NCBI GenBank assembly: GCA_946885765.1
Contig: CAMPHD010000126.1
Coordinates: 1-8,334 of the forward strand
Direction of reading: 5' to 3'
Source: an uncultured Thalassospira sp.
GTDB lineage: Bacteria; Pseudomonadota; Alphaproteobacteria; Rhodospirillales_A; Thalassospiraceae
DNA: 8,334 bases
The notes under the pieces are model-generated. The model did not search any database. It was not told the DNA's origin and worked only from the letters and a program-made list of their open reading frames with translations. Positions within the stretch are counted from its first letter, which is position 1; each line of letters begins with the position of its first letter. The translations under genes and the position numbers were made by a program. Of the stretch, positions 1 through 6,191 are shown piece by piece.

Positions 1-10
1 AAAAACGATC

Positions 11-22
11 CGAACGCGTTCG
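11..22. repeat. 12-bp perfect palindrome upstream of the Lrp-type gene
   Basis: CGAACGCGTTCG reads the same on both strands and lies about 95 bp before the Lrp-type start codon. A looser AAAATC/GATTTT inverted pair (29-34 and 52-57) lies between it and the gene. Lrp-family proteins often bind dyads upstream of their own or divergent genes, so this could be an operator, but the window edge hides the rest of the region. The first 117 bases otherwise show no recognisable gene. Confidence 0.3.
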
Positions 23-117
23 ACAATGAAAATCATGGGGTTGATTACAGGGATTTTGGTCGCGCGCAGTAGCAAGCAATGTTAAACAGGCGCATTGCCC
101 ATCAGGCGGAAACAAGC

Positions 118-624
118 ATGCTGAAACTGGATCGACTGTTCATCAAAATCCTGCAGGTTTTGCAAACCAACGGCCGGATTTCGAACCTTGATCTTTCAGA
201 AGAGGTCAATCTGTCGCCGTCGCCCTGTCTGGAACGGGTGCGCAAGCTTGAAGAAGCCGGGCTGATCACGCAGTATCTGGCGGAAATCGATCTGGACAAG
301 ATCGGTGCGAACCTGCACATCATGGCCGAAATCACGCTGGGCAATCATCTGGTTGACGATTTCAAACGTTTCGAAGCCGCGATCACCGACGTACCCGAAG
401 TCATTTCATGCTATAAAATCGCAGGACCATTTGATTACACGATGGATATGATTTGCCGCGATATCGCGCATTTCAACCAGCTTAAAGAAAAGCTTCTGGC
501 CGCCAAAATCGGGATTGAACATTTCCGCGGCCATGTGGTGATGGAACGCACCAAAACCTTTTCGGGCTATCCGCTCGAAAGCCTGACCGCGCCCTCGCCA
601 CTTGACGGTGTGCTTAAGGGCTAG
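118..624 (+). CDS. Lrp/AsnC-family transcriptional regulator
   Basis: DNA-binding regulator of the feast/famine (Lrp/AsnC) family, which usually senses an amino acid or small metabolite and controls a neighbouring catabolic or transport gene. With the start at 118 the protein is 168 aa, normal for the family. Residues 5-60 form the winged helix-turn-helix, including the diagnostic SPSPCLERVRKLEEAG stretch (residues 33-48). Residues about 65-145 form the RAM/ligand domain with the GPFDY segment (103-107). An upstream in-frame ATG at 79 adds 13 residues but has no ribosome binding site, whereas GGCGGA lies 7 nt before 118 and the family normally begins just before the DRxxxxIL helix, so 118 is preferred. 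It converges on the sigma-54 activator with overlapping stop codons, so its target probably lies upstream, outside the window. Family call is firm; ligand and target are unknown. Confidence 0.9.
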   Translation: MLKLDRLFIKILQVLQTNGRISNLDLSEEVNLSPSPCLERVRKLEEAGLITQYLAEIDLDKIGANLHIMAEITLGNHLVDDFKRFEAAITDVPEVISCYKIAGPFDYTMDMICRDIAHFNQLKEKLLAAKIGIEHFRGHVVMERTKTFSGYPLESLTAPSPLDGVLKG

Positions 625-2543
625 GCCTCTCGCCTTATATCAAACCGGTCCATCTTGCGATAAAGCGTATTACGGCTGATGCCCAGTACCTTGGCGGTTT
701 TGCTGATATGCCAGCGGTGATCATCAAGCACCTGACGCAGTGCATCGGCTTCGGCCCGTTTCAGGATCGATCCGGCATGGTTTGGATCGCGCGTGATGGT
801 TTCGTGGAATTCATCGGGCAAGTGATCGCGAAGGATCAAACCGCCATCGGCAAAGACGCAGGCATATTGCAGGACATTGACCAGTTCACGAACATTGCCC
901 GGCCAGTCATGACGTGACAGCAACTCCAGAACTTCGTCCGAACAGCGGGCTTTTCCCACCATATCTCCGGAAATATGGCGGAGAAGACGGTCGATCAGAT
1001 CCGGCAGATCGGACCGTTCACGAAGCGCTGGCAGGGAAAGGCGCGCACCTTTGATCCGATAAAGCAGATCTTCGCGGAATTTGCCATCTGCCACCGCACG
1101 GGTCAGATCGACATTGCTGGCACAGATCAGGCGGAAATTGACCGGCACGGATTTTGTACTGCCAAGCGGTTCAACCGTGCGCTGTTCAAGCACCCGCAAA
1201 AGCCGACCCTGTGCCGATAACGGCATATCGCCGATTTCATCAAGGAACAGCGTCCCGCTATCGGCCTGTTTGATCCGCCCGCCAAAACCATCACGCGCCG
1301 CCCCGGTAAAGGCACCACCGGCATGACCGAAAAGCTCGCTTTCAATCAGGCTTTCGGGAAGGGCCGCACAATTGATCGCGACAAAGGGTTTGCGTTGCCC
1401 AACAGACGCCGCATGAATGGCACGCGCCATATGTTCCTTGCCGCTGCCGGTTTCGCCCGACATCAGAACATTGATACGGTTGGTCAGAAGTTTGCTGCCG
1501 ACCTTGTAAAGACGACGGATTGCCGGGTCCTGATCGGGTATGTCACCTGTTTCGTTCGCTGCCGAACGAGCGGTCGAACGCGATACTGGTGCGGGCCGCA
1601 TCGAAATGAATTTGCGCCGCTGCTTTTCGGGCAATGTTACCCGCCCGAATAGAAGCCCCCCGCCATTGACCGGCAGGGCCTTGGCCGATCCCGAGGTCGA
1701 AGTTCCTTCGCCCACGCCAAGGGTCGCGATCAGGCCATCCAGATCAAAACCAAACATCGATTGCACATCGCGCGCATTATTCGCCGCCGCCAGCAAACGG
1801 CGCGCGGTCGAGGTCGCCCCACGGATATTGCCATCCGGGCCAATGGAAATCAGGGCGTCACGGGTCGATCCGACATGCTGGGCATCGGGATGAAGATGCA
1901 GGATCAGATCGGACGCGCATTCATCAAAAAACAGGATGCGCTCAAGCGCATCGGCATAATCGGCAATCAGGCTTCGAACCCGCAAACAATCCGTGCGTTT
2001 GAAATCATCGCGCACGGCGGACCCATCAAGGACGGAGCAAACCTGCCCTTCCGGGTCAAACACCGGTGCCGCCGTGCAGGTCAGCACCGCATGTTGCGCC
2101 AGAAAATGCTCGTCCTTGTGGATGGTGATCGGGCGACCTTCGACGATGCAGGTGCCAATACCATTGGTGCCCTCGCGTTCCTCGCTCCAGACGGCACCGG
2201 GCAAAAGACCGTTGGTGCGAAAGGACGGAAGCAGCGTGTGTGCCGCAACACTGTCAAGGATCACACCGTCATTATCCGTCAGGAAAATCGCATAGCCCGA
2301 CGCATCGATTTTGCGATAAAGGGTGCGCACCAGATCATGGGCATGATGATAAAGCCGCCCACTGCGATCACGGCGCTGGCGGGTTTGGCTTTCGGGCATG
2401 ACTTCCGGACGGCGCAGCGTGTCATGAGCAAGGCCAAAGCGCTGTTCGCAGCGTTGCCAGCTTTCAAGAACGGCGCGATTTTGGGCGACGCCACTTAACT
2501 GCAACGCAGCTTCGATCCGTCCACCGTGATGGTTTCCAGACAT
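621..2543 (-). CDS. AcoR-like sigma-54-dependent transcriptional activator (GAF-AAA+-Fis)
   Basis: Bacterial enhancer-binding protein of 640 aa that would activate a sigma-54 promoter on sensing a small molecule. A GAF-type sensor spans residues about 75-200, with the [10 protein letters not shown] segment near 122-131 typical of AcoR relatives. A possible PAS-like region lies at about 225-300. The AAA+ domain (about 340-570) has Walker A GETGSGKE (363-370), the sigma-54 contact loop GAFTGA (410-415), Walker [10 protein letters not shown] (430-438), candidate arginine fingers R490 and R496, and WPGNVREL (547-554). A Fis-type helix-turn-helix closes the protein (about 595-636). All motifs needed for sigma-54 activation are intact. 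GGGAG lies about 11 nt before the ATG. It is divergent from the aldehyde dehydrogenase gene, whose upstream region carries a -24/-12 promoter, so that gene is the probable target. The inducer cannot be read from sequence; acetoin (AcoR), ethanolamine (EatR) and alcohol/aldehyde sensors are alternatives. Confidence 0.93.
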   Translation of the reverse strand: MSGNHHGGRIEAALQLSGVAQNRAVLESWQRCEQRFGLAHDTLRRPEVMPESQTRQRRDRSGRLYHHAHDLVRTLYRKIDASGYAIFLTDNDGVILDSVAAHTLLPSFRTNGLLPGAVWSEEREGTNGIGTCIVEGRPITIHKDEHFLAQHAVLTCTAAPVFDPEGQVCSVLDGSAVRDDFKRTDCLRVRSLIADYADALERILFFDECASDLILHLHPDAQHVGSTRDALISIGPDGNIRGATSTARRLLAAANNARDVQSMFGFDLDGLIATLGVGEGTSTSGSAKALPVNGGGLLFGRVTLPEKQRRKFISMRPAPVSRSTARSAANETGDIPDQDPAIRRLYKVGSKLLTNRINVLMSGETGSGKEHMARAIHAASVGQRKPFVAINCAALPESLIESELFGHAGGAFTGAARDGFGGRIKQADSGTLFLDEIGDMPLSAQGRLLRVLEQRTVEPLGSTKSVPVNFRLICASNVDLTRAVADGKFREDLLYRIKGARLSLPALRERSDLPDLIDRLLRHISGDMVGKARCSDEVLELLSRHDWPGNVRELVNVLQYACVFADGGLILRDHLPDEFHETITRDPNHAGSILKRAEADALRQVLDDHRWHISKTAKVLGISRNTLYRKMDRFDIRREA

Positions 2544-2573
2544 AAGACGTTATCTCCCTTGTGCCGGTGTTTT

Positions 2574-2602
2574 GTCGGGAATGCCTTGTGGCGTTTCCCG
2601 GC
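2574..2602. repeat. Interrupted inverted repeat in the leader of the sigma-54 activator gene
   Basis: CGGGAA (2576-2581) pairs with TTCCCG (2595-2600), and inside it GCC (2583-2585) pairs with GGC (2590-2592) around a TTGT loop. A G-T and a G-C pair extend the outer stem to 2574/2602. It lies 30-60 bp upstream of the activator start codon on the minus strand. It could be a leader hairpin or an autoregulatory operator. Structure is seen directly; function is inferred. Confidence 0.35.
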
Positions 2603-2700
2603 TTGTGGCTTGTGCCGCGTCCGATCACGGTATGGATCGTAACACATCAGAGCCCCGAAACGCCAAACGGTTTCACGGCAAAAGTACCGTGCAATTCGCA

Positions 2701-2761
2701 GTGTCACAAATATGGGACAGTTTGTGTCACCTGTGCCATCGACAGGGATGCAATGACACAA
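2701..2761. promoter_or_regulatory. Clustered TGTCAC/TGACAC inverted repeats, probable activator binding sites
   Basis: Three related elements lie in 61 bp. GTGTCACAAA (2701-2710) and TTTGTGTCAC (2721-2730) form an inverted repeat matching at 9 of 10 positions with a 10-bp spacer. TTGTGTCA (2722-2729) and TGACACAA (2754-2761) form a perfect 8-bp inverted repeat. Within the first element TGTCAC (2702-2707) also faces GGGACA (2714-2719). They lie about 115-175 bp upstream of the predicted sigma-54 start site, the usual distance for enhancer sites of activators that loop to the promoter, and between the activator gene and its likely target. Repeats are seen; binding by the adjacent AcoR-like protein is inferred. 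Confidence 0.6.
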
Positions 2762-2829
2762 TCAGCGCCTGCCAAGCCATACGCCCAACCGTTTGTAAAA
2801 CAGCAAAAAACCGGATCACCAGATCACCC

Positions 2830-2844
2830 GGCACGGGATTTTGC
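2830..2844 (+). promoter_or_regulatory. Degenerate second -24/-12-like element
   Basis: GGCACGGGATTTTGC closely copies the downstream promoter core GGCACGGGCTTTGC (2850-2863), offset by 20 bp. It has C instead of T before GG, and its GG-to-GC spacing is one base too long for good sigma-54 recognition. It may be a decayed duplicate, a weak RNA polymerase docking site, or chance similarity. Confidence 0.3.
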
Positions 2845-2848
2845 GAAC

Positions 2849-2864
2849 TGGCACGGGCTTTGCG
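2849..2864 (+). promoter_or_regulatory. Sigma-54 (-24/-12) promoter of the aldehyde dehydrogenase gene
   Basis: TGGCACGGGCTTTGCG matches the sigma-54 consensus TGGCACG-N4-TTGC, with GG (2850-2851) and GC (2862-2863) at the required spacing. Transcription would start near 2875, giving a leader of about 54 nt before the ATG at 2929. It faces the dehydrogenase gene and is paired with a divergent sigma-54 activator gene, which strongly supports the call. An A-rich stretch (2797-2810) between it and the upstream repeats could help bending, but I see no convincing IHF consensus. Confidence 0.85.
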
Positions 2865-2916
2865 GAAATGTCAGGGCCAAAACCAAAAACAGGTGGCAAA
2901 GCCGCCTTCCGATCAT

Positions 2917-2921
2917 GGAGG
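2917..2921 (+). promoter_or_regulatory. Ribosome binding site fixing the dehydrogenase start
   Basis: GGAGG, 7 nt before the ATG at 2929, is a strong Shine-Dalgarno sequence. It decides the start against the long in-frame extension back to 2572, which would run through the promoter. Confidence 0.85.
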
Positions 2922-2928
2922 ATCCAAG

Positions 2929-4449
2929 ATGATTTACAAGAATCCGGGCGACGCGGGTAGCGTCGTTGCTTTCAAATCCCGTTATGACAACTATATCGGC
3001 GGCGAATGGACCGCCCCGGCCAAAGGCCAGTATTTCGAAAATGTCTCGCCGGTAAATGGCAAGCCATTCTGCGAAATCGCACGATCCAGTTCGGAAGACA
3101 TCGAAAAGGCACTTGATGCCGCCCATGCCGCCGCCGATGCGTGGGGCAAAACGTCCGTCACCGAACGCGCCAATATCCTCAATAAAATCGCCGACCGCAT
3201 GGAACAGAACCTTGAAATGCTGGCGGTTGCCGAAACATGGGATAACGGCAAGGCGGTGCGTGAAACGCTGGCCGCCGACATTCCGCTGGCGATTGACCAT
3301 TTCCGGTATTTTGCCGGTGCGATCCGCGCACAGGAAGGGTCGCTTGGCGAGATTGACGATAATACCGTTGCCTATCACTTCCACGAACCGCTTGGCGTTG
3401 TCGGCCAGATCATTCCGTGGAACTTCCCGATCCTGATGGCGGTCTGGAAACTCGCCCCGGCGCTGGCGGCGGGCAACTGCGTTGTCCTGAAACCGGCTGA
3501 ACAGACCCCGGCATCAATCTGCGTGCTGCTGGAACTGGTCGGTGATCTTCTTCCGGCTGGCGTGCTGAACGTTGTGCAGGGCTTCGGGGTTGAAGCCGGC
3601 AAACCACTGGCGCAAAGCAACCGGGTCGCCAAGGTCGCCTTTACCGGTGAAACCACCACCGGCCGCCTGATCATGCAATATGCCAGCGAAAACATCATTC
3701 CGGTCACACTCGAACTGGGTGGCAAATCGCCCAACATCTTCTTTGACGATGTGATGGCACAGGATGATGATTTCCGTCAGAAAGCCGCCGAAGGCCTGAC
3801 CATGTTCGCGCTGAACCAGGGCGAGGTCTGCACCTGCCCGTCACGCGCGCTTATTCAGGAAAACATCTACGACAAGTTCATGGATAACGTGCTTTCGCGC
3901 GTGGCCCACATCAAGCAGGGCAACCCGCTTGACAGTGAAACCATGATCGGCGCACAGGCTTCGACCGAGCAGATGGAAAAAATCCTGTCTTACCTTGATA
4001 TCGGCAGGCAGGAAGGTGCCGAAGTCCTTTGCGGGGGTGGCAAGGCGGAAATGAACGGCGATCTTTCGACCGGGTTCTATATCCAGCCGACCATCTTCAA
4101 GGGTCATAACCGGATGCGGATTTTCCAGGAGGAAATCTTTGGCCCGGTTGTTTCGGCAACAACCTTCAAGGACGAGGCCGAGGCACTTAAAATCGCCAAT
4201 GACACGCTTTATGGCCTTGGTGCCGGGGTCTGGACCCGCGATGGCACGCGTGCCTATCGGTTTGGCCGCAATATCAAGGCCGGTCGCGTCTGGACGAATT
4301 GCTATCACCTCTATCCGGCGCATGCCGCCTTTGGCGGTTACAAGCAATCGGGTATCGGACGTGAAAACCACAAGATGATGTTAAACCATTATCAGCAGAC
4401 CAAGAACCTGCTGGTTTCCTATGATCCGAAACCGATGGGCTTCTTCTGA
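2929..4449 (+). CDS. NAD(P)-dependent aldehyde dehydrogenase, AcoD/ExaC/AldB type
   Basis: Oxidises an aldehyde, probably acetaldehyde or a similar short aldehyde, to the carboxylic acid with NAD(P)+ in the cytoplasm. The 506-aa length matches AcoD/ExaC-type enzymes. Visible family features are the oxyanion-hole Asn in PWNFP (N165), cofactor-binding Lys in VVLKPAE (K188), the FTGETTTG loop (from 238), the general-base Glu in LELGGKSPN (E262), the catalytic Cys in [11 protein letters not shown] (C301, with a second Cys at 303) and EEIFGPV (401-407). The full catalytic set is present. The start rests on GGAGG 7 nt upstream; the reading frame stays open back to 2572, but that part overlaps the sigma-54 promoter. 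It is followed 62 bp later by a DUF779 gene, a pairing often seen with this dehydrogenase type. Expression is probably sigma-54 dependent. Family is certain; substrate is inferred from context. Confidence 0.95.
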   Translation: MIYKNPGDAGSVVAFKSRYDNYIGGEWTAPAKGQYFENVSPVNGKPFCEIARSSSEDIEKALDAAHAAADAWGKTSVTERANILNKIADRMEQNLEMLAVAETWDNGKAVRETLAADIPLAIDHFRYFAGAIRAQEGSLGEIDDNTVAYHFHEPLGVVGQIIPWNFPILMAVWKLAPALAAGNCVVLKPAEQTPASICVLLELVGDLLPAGVLNVVQGFGVEAGKPLAQSNRVAKVAFTGETTTGRLIMQYASENIIPVTLELGGKSPNIFFDDVMAQDDDFRQKAAEGLTMFALNQGEVCTCPSRALIQENIYDKFMDNVLSRVAHIKQGNPLDSETMIGAQASTEQMEKILSYLDIGRQEGAEVLCGGGKAEMNGDLSTGFYIQPTIFKGHNRMRIFQEEIFGPVVSATTFKDEAEALKIANDTLYGLGAGVWTRDGTRAYRFGRNIKAGRVWTNCYHLYPAHAAFGGYKQSGIGRENHKMMLNHYQQTKNLLVSYDPKPMGFF

Positions 4450-4461
4450 TCGGAAAGTGTT

Positions 4462-4487
4462 GGCCGGGTGCCTGTTCGCACCCGGCC
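4462..4487. repeat. Intercistronic hairpin between the dehydrogenase and DUF779 genes
   Basis: GGCCGGGTGC (4462-4471) and GCACCCGGCC (4478-4487) form a perfect 10-bp, very GC-rich stem with a 6-nt loop, 12 nt after the dehydrogenase stop. No T-run follows, so it is unlikely to be a full intrinsic terminator. It could protect the 3' end of the dehydrogenase message or lower downstream expression. Confidence 0.6.
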
Positions 4488-4511
4488 GTTCCCGATACAG
4501 AGGAGGATGTC

Positions 4512-4925
4512 ATGACAACAGACCAAATCCCCGCAAGGGTGACAGCCACCGATGCGGCCACGGCTCTGATCCGGAAGCTTAAGGACATTCACGGCCCCCT
4601 GATGTTTCATCAATCCGGGGGGTGTTGTGATGGCAGTGCGCCAATGTGCTTTCCGAATGGAGAGTTCAAAACCGGCGATCAGGACGTGTTGCTCGGCGAG
4701 ATTGAAGGCAGCCCGTTTTACATCGGTCGCGCCCAATTCGAATATTGGCGTCACACGCAGTTGATCATTGACGTCGTGGATGGACGCGGCGGCATGTTTT
4801 CGCTTGAAGGGCCGGAAGGCAAACGCTTTCTGACCCGGTCACGTATCTTCACCGATGACGAATGGAATGCATTGAAACACGCCAAACAAGGAAACGAGCA
4901 ATCTAAAACAGAAGCAAGAACGTAA
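4512..4925 (+). CDS. DUF779 family protein
   Basis: Protein of 137 aa belonging to DUF779, a family of unknown biochemical function that often sits beside aldehyde dehydrogenase genes, as here. No signal peptide or membrane segment is visible, so it is probably cytoplasmic. The most distinctive part is MFHQSGGCCDGSAPMC (residues 31-46), with H33, C38, C39 and C46 close together, which might bind a metal or undergo thiol chemistry. A second conserved-looking block runs from FYIGRAQFEYW (69-79) through DVVDGRGGMFSLEGPEGKRFLTR (87-109). The charged C-terminal tail (about 122-137) looks flexible. AGGAGG (4501-4506) lies 5 nt before the ATG. It is the last gene of the unit ending at the terminator at 5027-5066. 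A role in supporting the dehydrogenase or handling aldehydes is inferred from linkage only. Confidence 0.88.
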   Translation: MTTDQIPARVTATDAATALIRKLKDIHGPLMFHQSGGCCDGSAPMCFPNGEFKTGDQDVLLGEIEGSPFYIGRAQFEYWRHTQLIIDVVDGRGGMFSLEGPEGKRFLTRSRIFTDDEWNALKHAKQGNEQSKTEART

Positions 4926-4953
4926 AGAAGATTACCAACGCAGATCTACCCGT

Positions 4954-5022
4954 GGCATTGCGCGATCCCTGCCTCCCAAAGAGTCTGCTCCGCAATGTCT
5001 GAAGATGCCGGACGCATCTTCA
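4954..5022. repeat. Two stem-loops downstream of the DUF779 gene
   Basis: GGCATTGCG (4954-4962) pairs with CGCAATGTC (4991-4999), including one G-T pair, around a 28-nt loop. Immediately next, TGAAGATGC (5000-5008) pairs perfectly with GCATCTTCA (5014-5022) around a 5-nt loop. Both lie before the terminator and would make a structured 3' end. Neither has its own T-run. An RNA processing signal or a 3'-UTR-derived small RNA is possible but unproven. Confidence 0.4.
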
Positions 5023-5026
5023 CCTT

Positions 5027-5066
5027 GCCCGTCGCCATCCCCCCGATCAGGCGGCGGGCTTTTTTT
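5027..5066 (+). terminator. Intrinsic terminator of the dehydrogenase-DUF779 unit
   Basis: GCCCGTCGCC (5027-5036) pairs with GGCGGCGGGC (5050-5059) over 10 bp with a single G-U pair and a 13-nt loop, followed at once by seven T residues (5060-5066). It is oriented for plus-strand transcripts. On the minus strand no T-run follows, so it does not obviously stop yeiH transcripts. Confidence 0.9.
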
Positions 5067-5074
5067 ATCTGCGA

Positions 5075-6079
5075 TCAGACCAAAATAGCCAGAACCAGCA
5101 GACCAAGCGCGCACAGCACCAGAAGCGACAGAAGAGCCGCGGCAATCACCCGCCCGCCAACATGCAGAACACTTCGGATATCGACACTTAATCCCAATGC
5201 CGCCATGGCAAGGATGGTCAGGAAAGACGATGTTGTGCGCATCGGTTCAAGCACGATTTCGGGGATCAGACCAAACGAACGGGCCGCCATCATGGCAACG
5301 AAACCGACAATGAACCACGGCACCATCTGGGTAAATGGCAGACGGACATCCTGCTTCCGGCCACTTGTTAGCGCCAGGGCAAAGATCACCGGGCCGAGCA
5401 TCAGAACCCGGATCAGCTTGACCAAGGTGCCGACCTGTACGGCCAATGCCCCCGCCGGAGCAGTCGCGGCCAGAACCTGTGGCACGGCATAGACCGTCAG
5501 CCCGGAAAAGATGCCATATTGCGCGGCACTCAGGCCCAGACCGACATGCACCAGTGGCAGGGCAAAGACAAACAGCACACCCAGCACGGCGGTAAAGGCG
5601 ATGGAGGCCGCGACATCATCGGATTTGGCCGAGATTACCGGCGCGGTGGCAGCAATCGCCGAATTGCCGCAGATCGAATTGCCACACGCCACCAGCATGG
5701 ATAAATGCTTCGACAGGCCCAGCGCCCGTCCGATATGAAAACTCAGAAACAGACTGGCACAAACCACCAGAACGATGGCCGCAATCAGGCCAAAACCCGC
5801 CTGCCCCAAGGCCTGCGCACTGATTGACGCGCCAAGCAAAACAATCGCGATTTCAAGCACGGTCTTACCACAAAACCGCACGCCATCATGGAAAGGCTTG
5901 GCAAGGCCGAACACAGACCGCATCACCACGCCCAGCAGGATCGCAAAGACCAGACTTTCGATCCAGCCATGCCCCATCAGGCTACGCTCGGCCTGTTCGA
6001 CCAGCTTGGCGACAAGTGCCACCGCCGTGGTCAGGAACAGCCCCGGAAGAACCGGCTTGATGCGAGCATTAAAAAACAT
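5075..6079 (-). CDS. yeiH: YeiH/UPF0324 family membrane protein, putative sulfate/sulfite exporter
   Basis: Integral inner-membrane protein of 334 aa, normal length for the YeiH family (Cons_hypoth698, annotated as putative sulfate exporter). Hydrophobic segments suggest about ten membrane helices, roughly at 10-28, 40-58, 75-95, 97-115, 127-150, 156-175, 180-200, 220-237, 251-267, 284-305 and 313-334, not all certain. The family signature CGNSICGNSAIAATAPVIS (132-150) is intact, as is PVIFALAL (230-237). Transport activity of the family is poorly documented; linkage to CysL/YeiE-type LysR regulators points to sulfite or another sulfur anion. The gene is divergent from such a regulator, with 112 bp between start codons, and is probably controlled by it. 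AGGCAG before the ATG acts as a weak ribosome binding site and partly lies in a hairpin (6085-6104). Confidence 0.92.
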   Translation of the reverse strand: MFFNARIKPVLPGLFLTTAVALVAKLVEQAERSLMGHGWIESLVFAILLGVVMRSVFGLAKPFHDGVRFCGKTVLEIAIVLLGASISAQALGQAGFGLIAAIVLVVCASLFLSFHIGRALGLSKHLSMLVACGNSICGNSAIAATAPVISAKSDDVAASIAFTAVLGVLFVFALPLVHVGLGLSAAQYGIFSGLTVYAVPQVLAATAPAGALAVQVGTLVKLIRVLMLGPVIFALALTSGRKQDVRLPFTQMVPWFIVGFVAMMAARSFGLIPEIVLEPMRTTSSFLTILAMAALGLSVDIRSVLHVGGRVIAAALLSLLVLCALGLLVLAILV

Positions 6080-6084
6080 GATCT

Positions 6085-6104
6085 GCCTGTAAAATGTGAC
6101 AGGC
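6085..6104 (-). repeat. Hairpin overlapping the yeiH ribosome binding site
   Basis: GCCTGT (6085-6090) and ACAGGC (6099-6104) form a perfect 6-bp inverted repeat with an 8-nt loop. In the yeiH transcript the proximal arm supplies ACAGGC, which overlaps the only Shine-Dalgarno-like bases, ending 5 nt before the ATG. It could dampen translation or be a DNA-level dyad. Confidence 0.4.
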
Positions 6105-6179
6105 GAAAAATCACACGATCAATCATTTACTTCCATCGAATAAAAATGGATATTTCATTCGATTATTTCGAACGATCAA
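6095..6179. promoter_or_regulatory. Dyads in the yeiH-lysR intergenic region, candidate LysR operators
   Basis: ATCGAAT (6135-6141) and ATTCGAT (6157-6163) form a perfect 7-bp inverted repeat with a 15-bp spacer, and a further TTCGAA (6167-6172) repeats the core. TGTGA (6095-6099) faces TCACA (6111-6115) with an 11-bp spacer. ACGATCAA occurs directly repeated at 6115-6122 and 6172-6179. LysR regulators typically bind such dyads between themselves and a divergent target. Which one is the true site cannot be told here. Confidence 0.45.
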
Positions 6180-6191
6180 CAGGCATATGCC

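Noticed and set aside
79..117. Earlier ATG start for the Lrp-type regulator
   Set aside because: No ribosome binding site precedes it and the extra 13 residues lie outside the family's normal N-terminus; kept only as an alternative.
1761..2498. 245-residue plus-strand open frame inside the sigma-54 activator gene
   Set aside because: It lies opposite a gene with complete AAA+ and GAF motifs, shows no recognisable domain and is an antisense shadow of high-GC coding sequence.
2572..2928. In-frame N-terminal extension of the aldehyde dehydrogenase by 119 residues
   Set aside because: It runs through the activator-site repeats and the sigma-54 promoter, its residues resemble no dehydrogenase, and a strong GGAGG sits before the ATG at 2929.
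2915..2932. Five-codon upstream reading frame overlapping the dehydrogenase start
   Set aside because: Its ATG overlaps the Shine-Dalgarno sequence itself and has no ribosome binding site of its own, so it is probably coincidental.
2824..3384. 186-residue minus-strand open frame over the dehydrogenase start
   Set aside because: It is antisense to a clear coding region and includes the sigma-54 promoter; no family resemblance was seen.
3841..4371. 176-residue minus-strand open frame inside the dehydrogenase gene
   Set aside because: Antisense shadow of conserved catalytic-domain coding sequence.
4995..5492. 165-residue plus-strand open frame over the yeiH 3' end
   Set aside because: It starts within the terminator region and is antisense to the yeiH membrane protein; its Arg/Thr-rich composition is typical of an antisense frame.
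6095..6115. TGTGA/TCACA dyad as a CRP binding site
   Set aside because: The spacer is 11 bp rather than the 6 bp of the CRP consensus, so it was grouped with the LysR candidate dyads.
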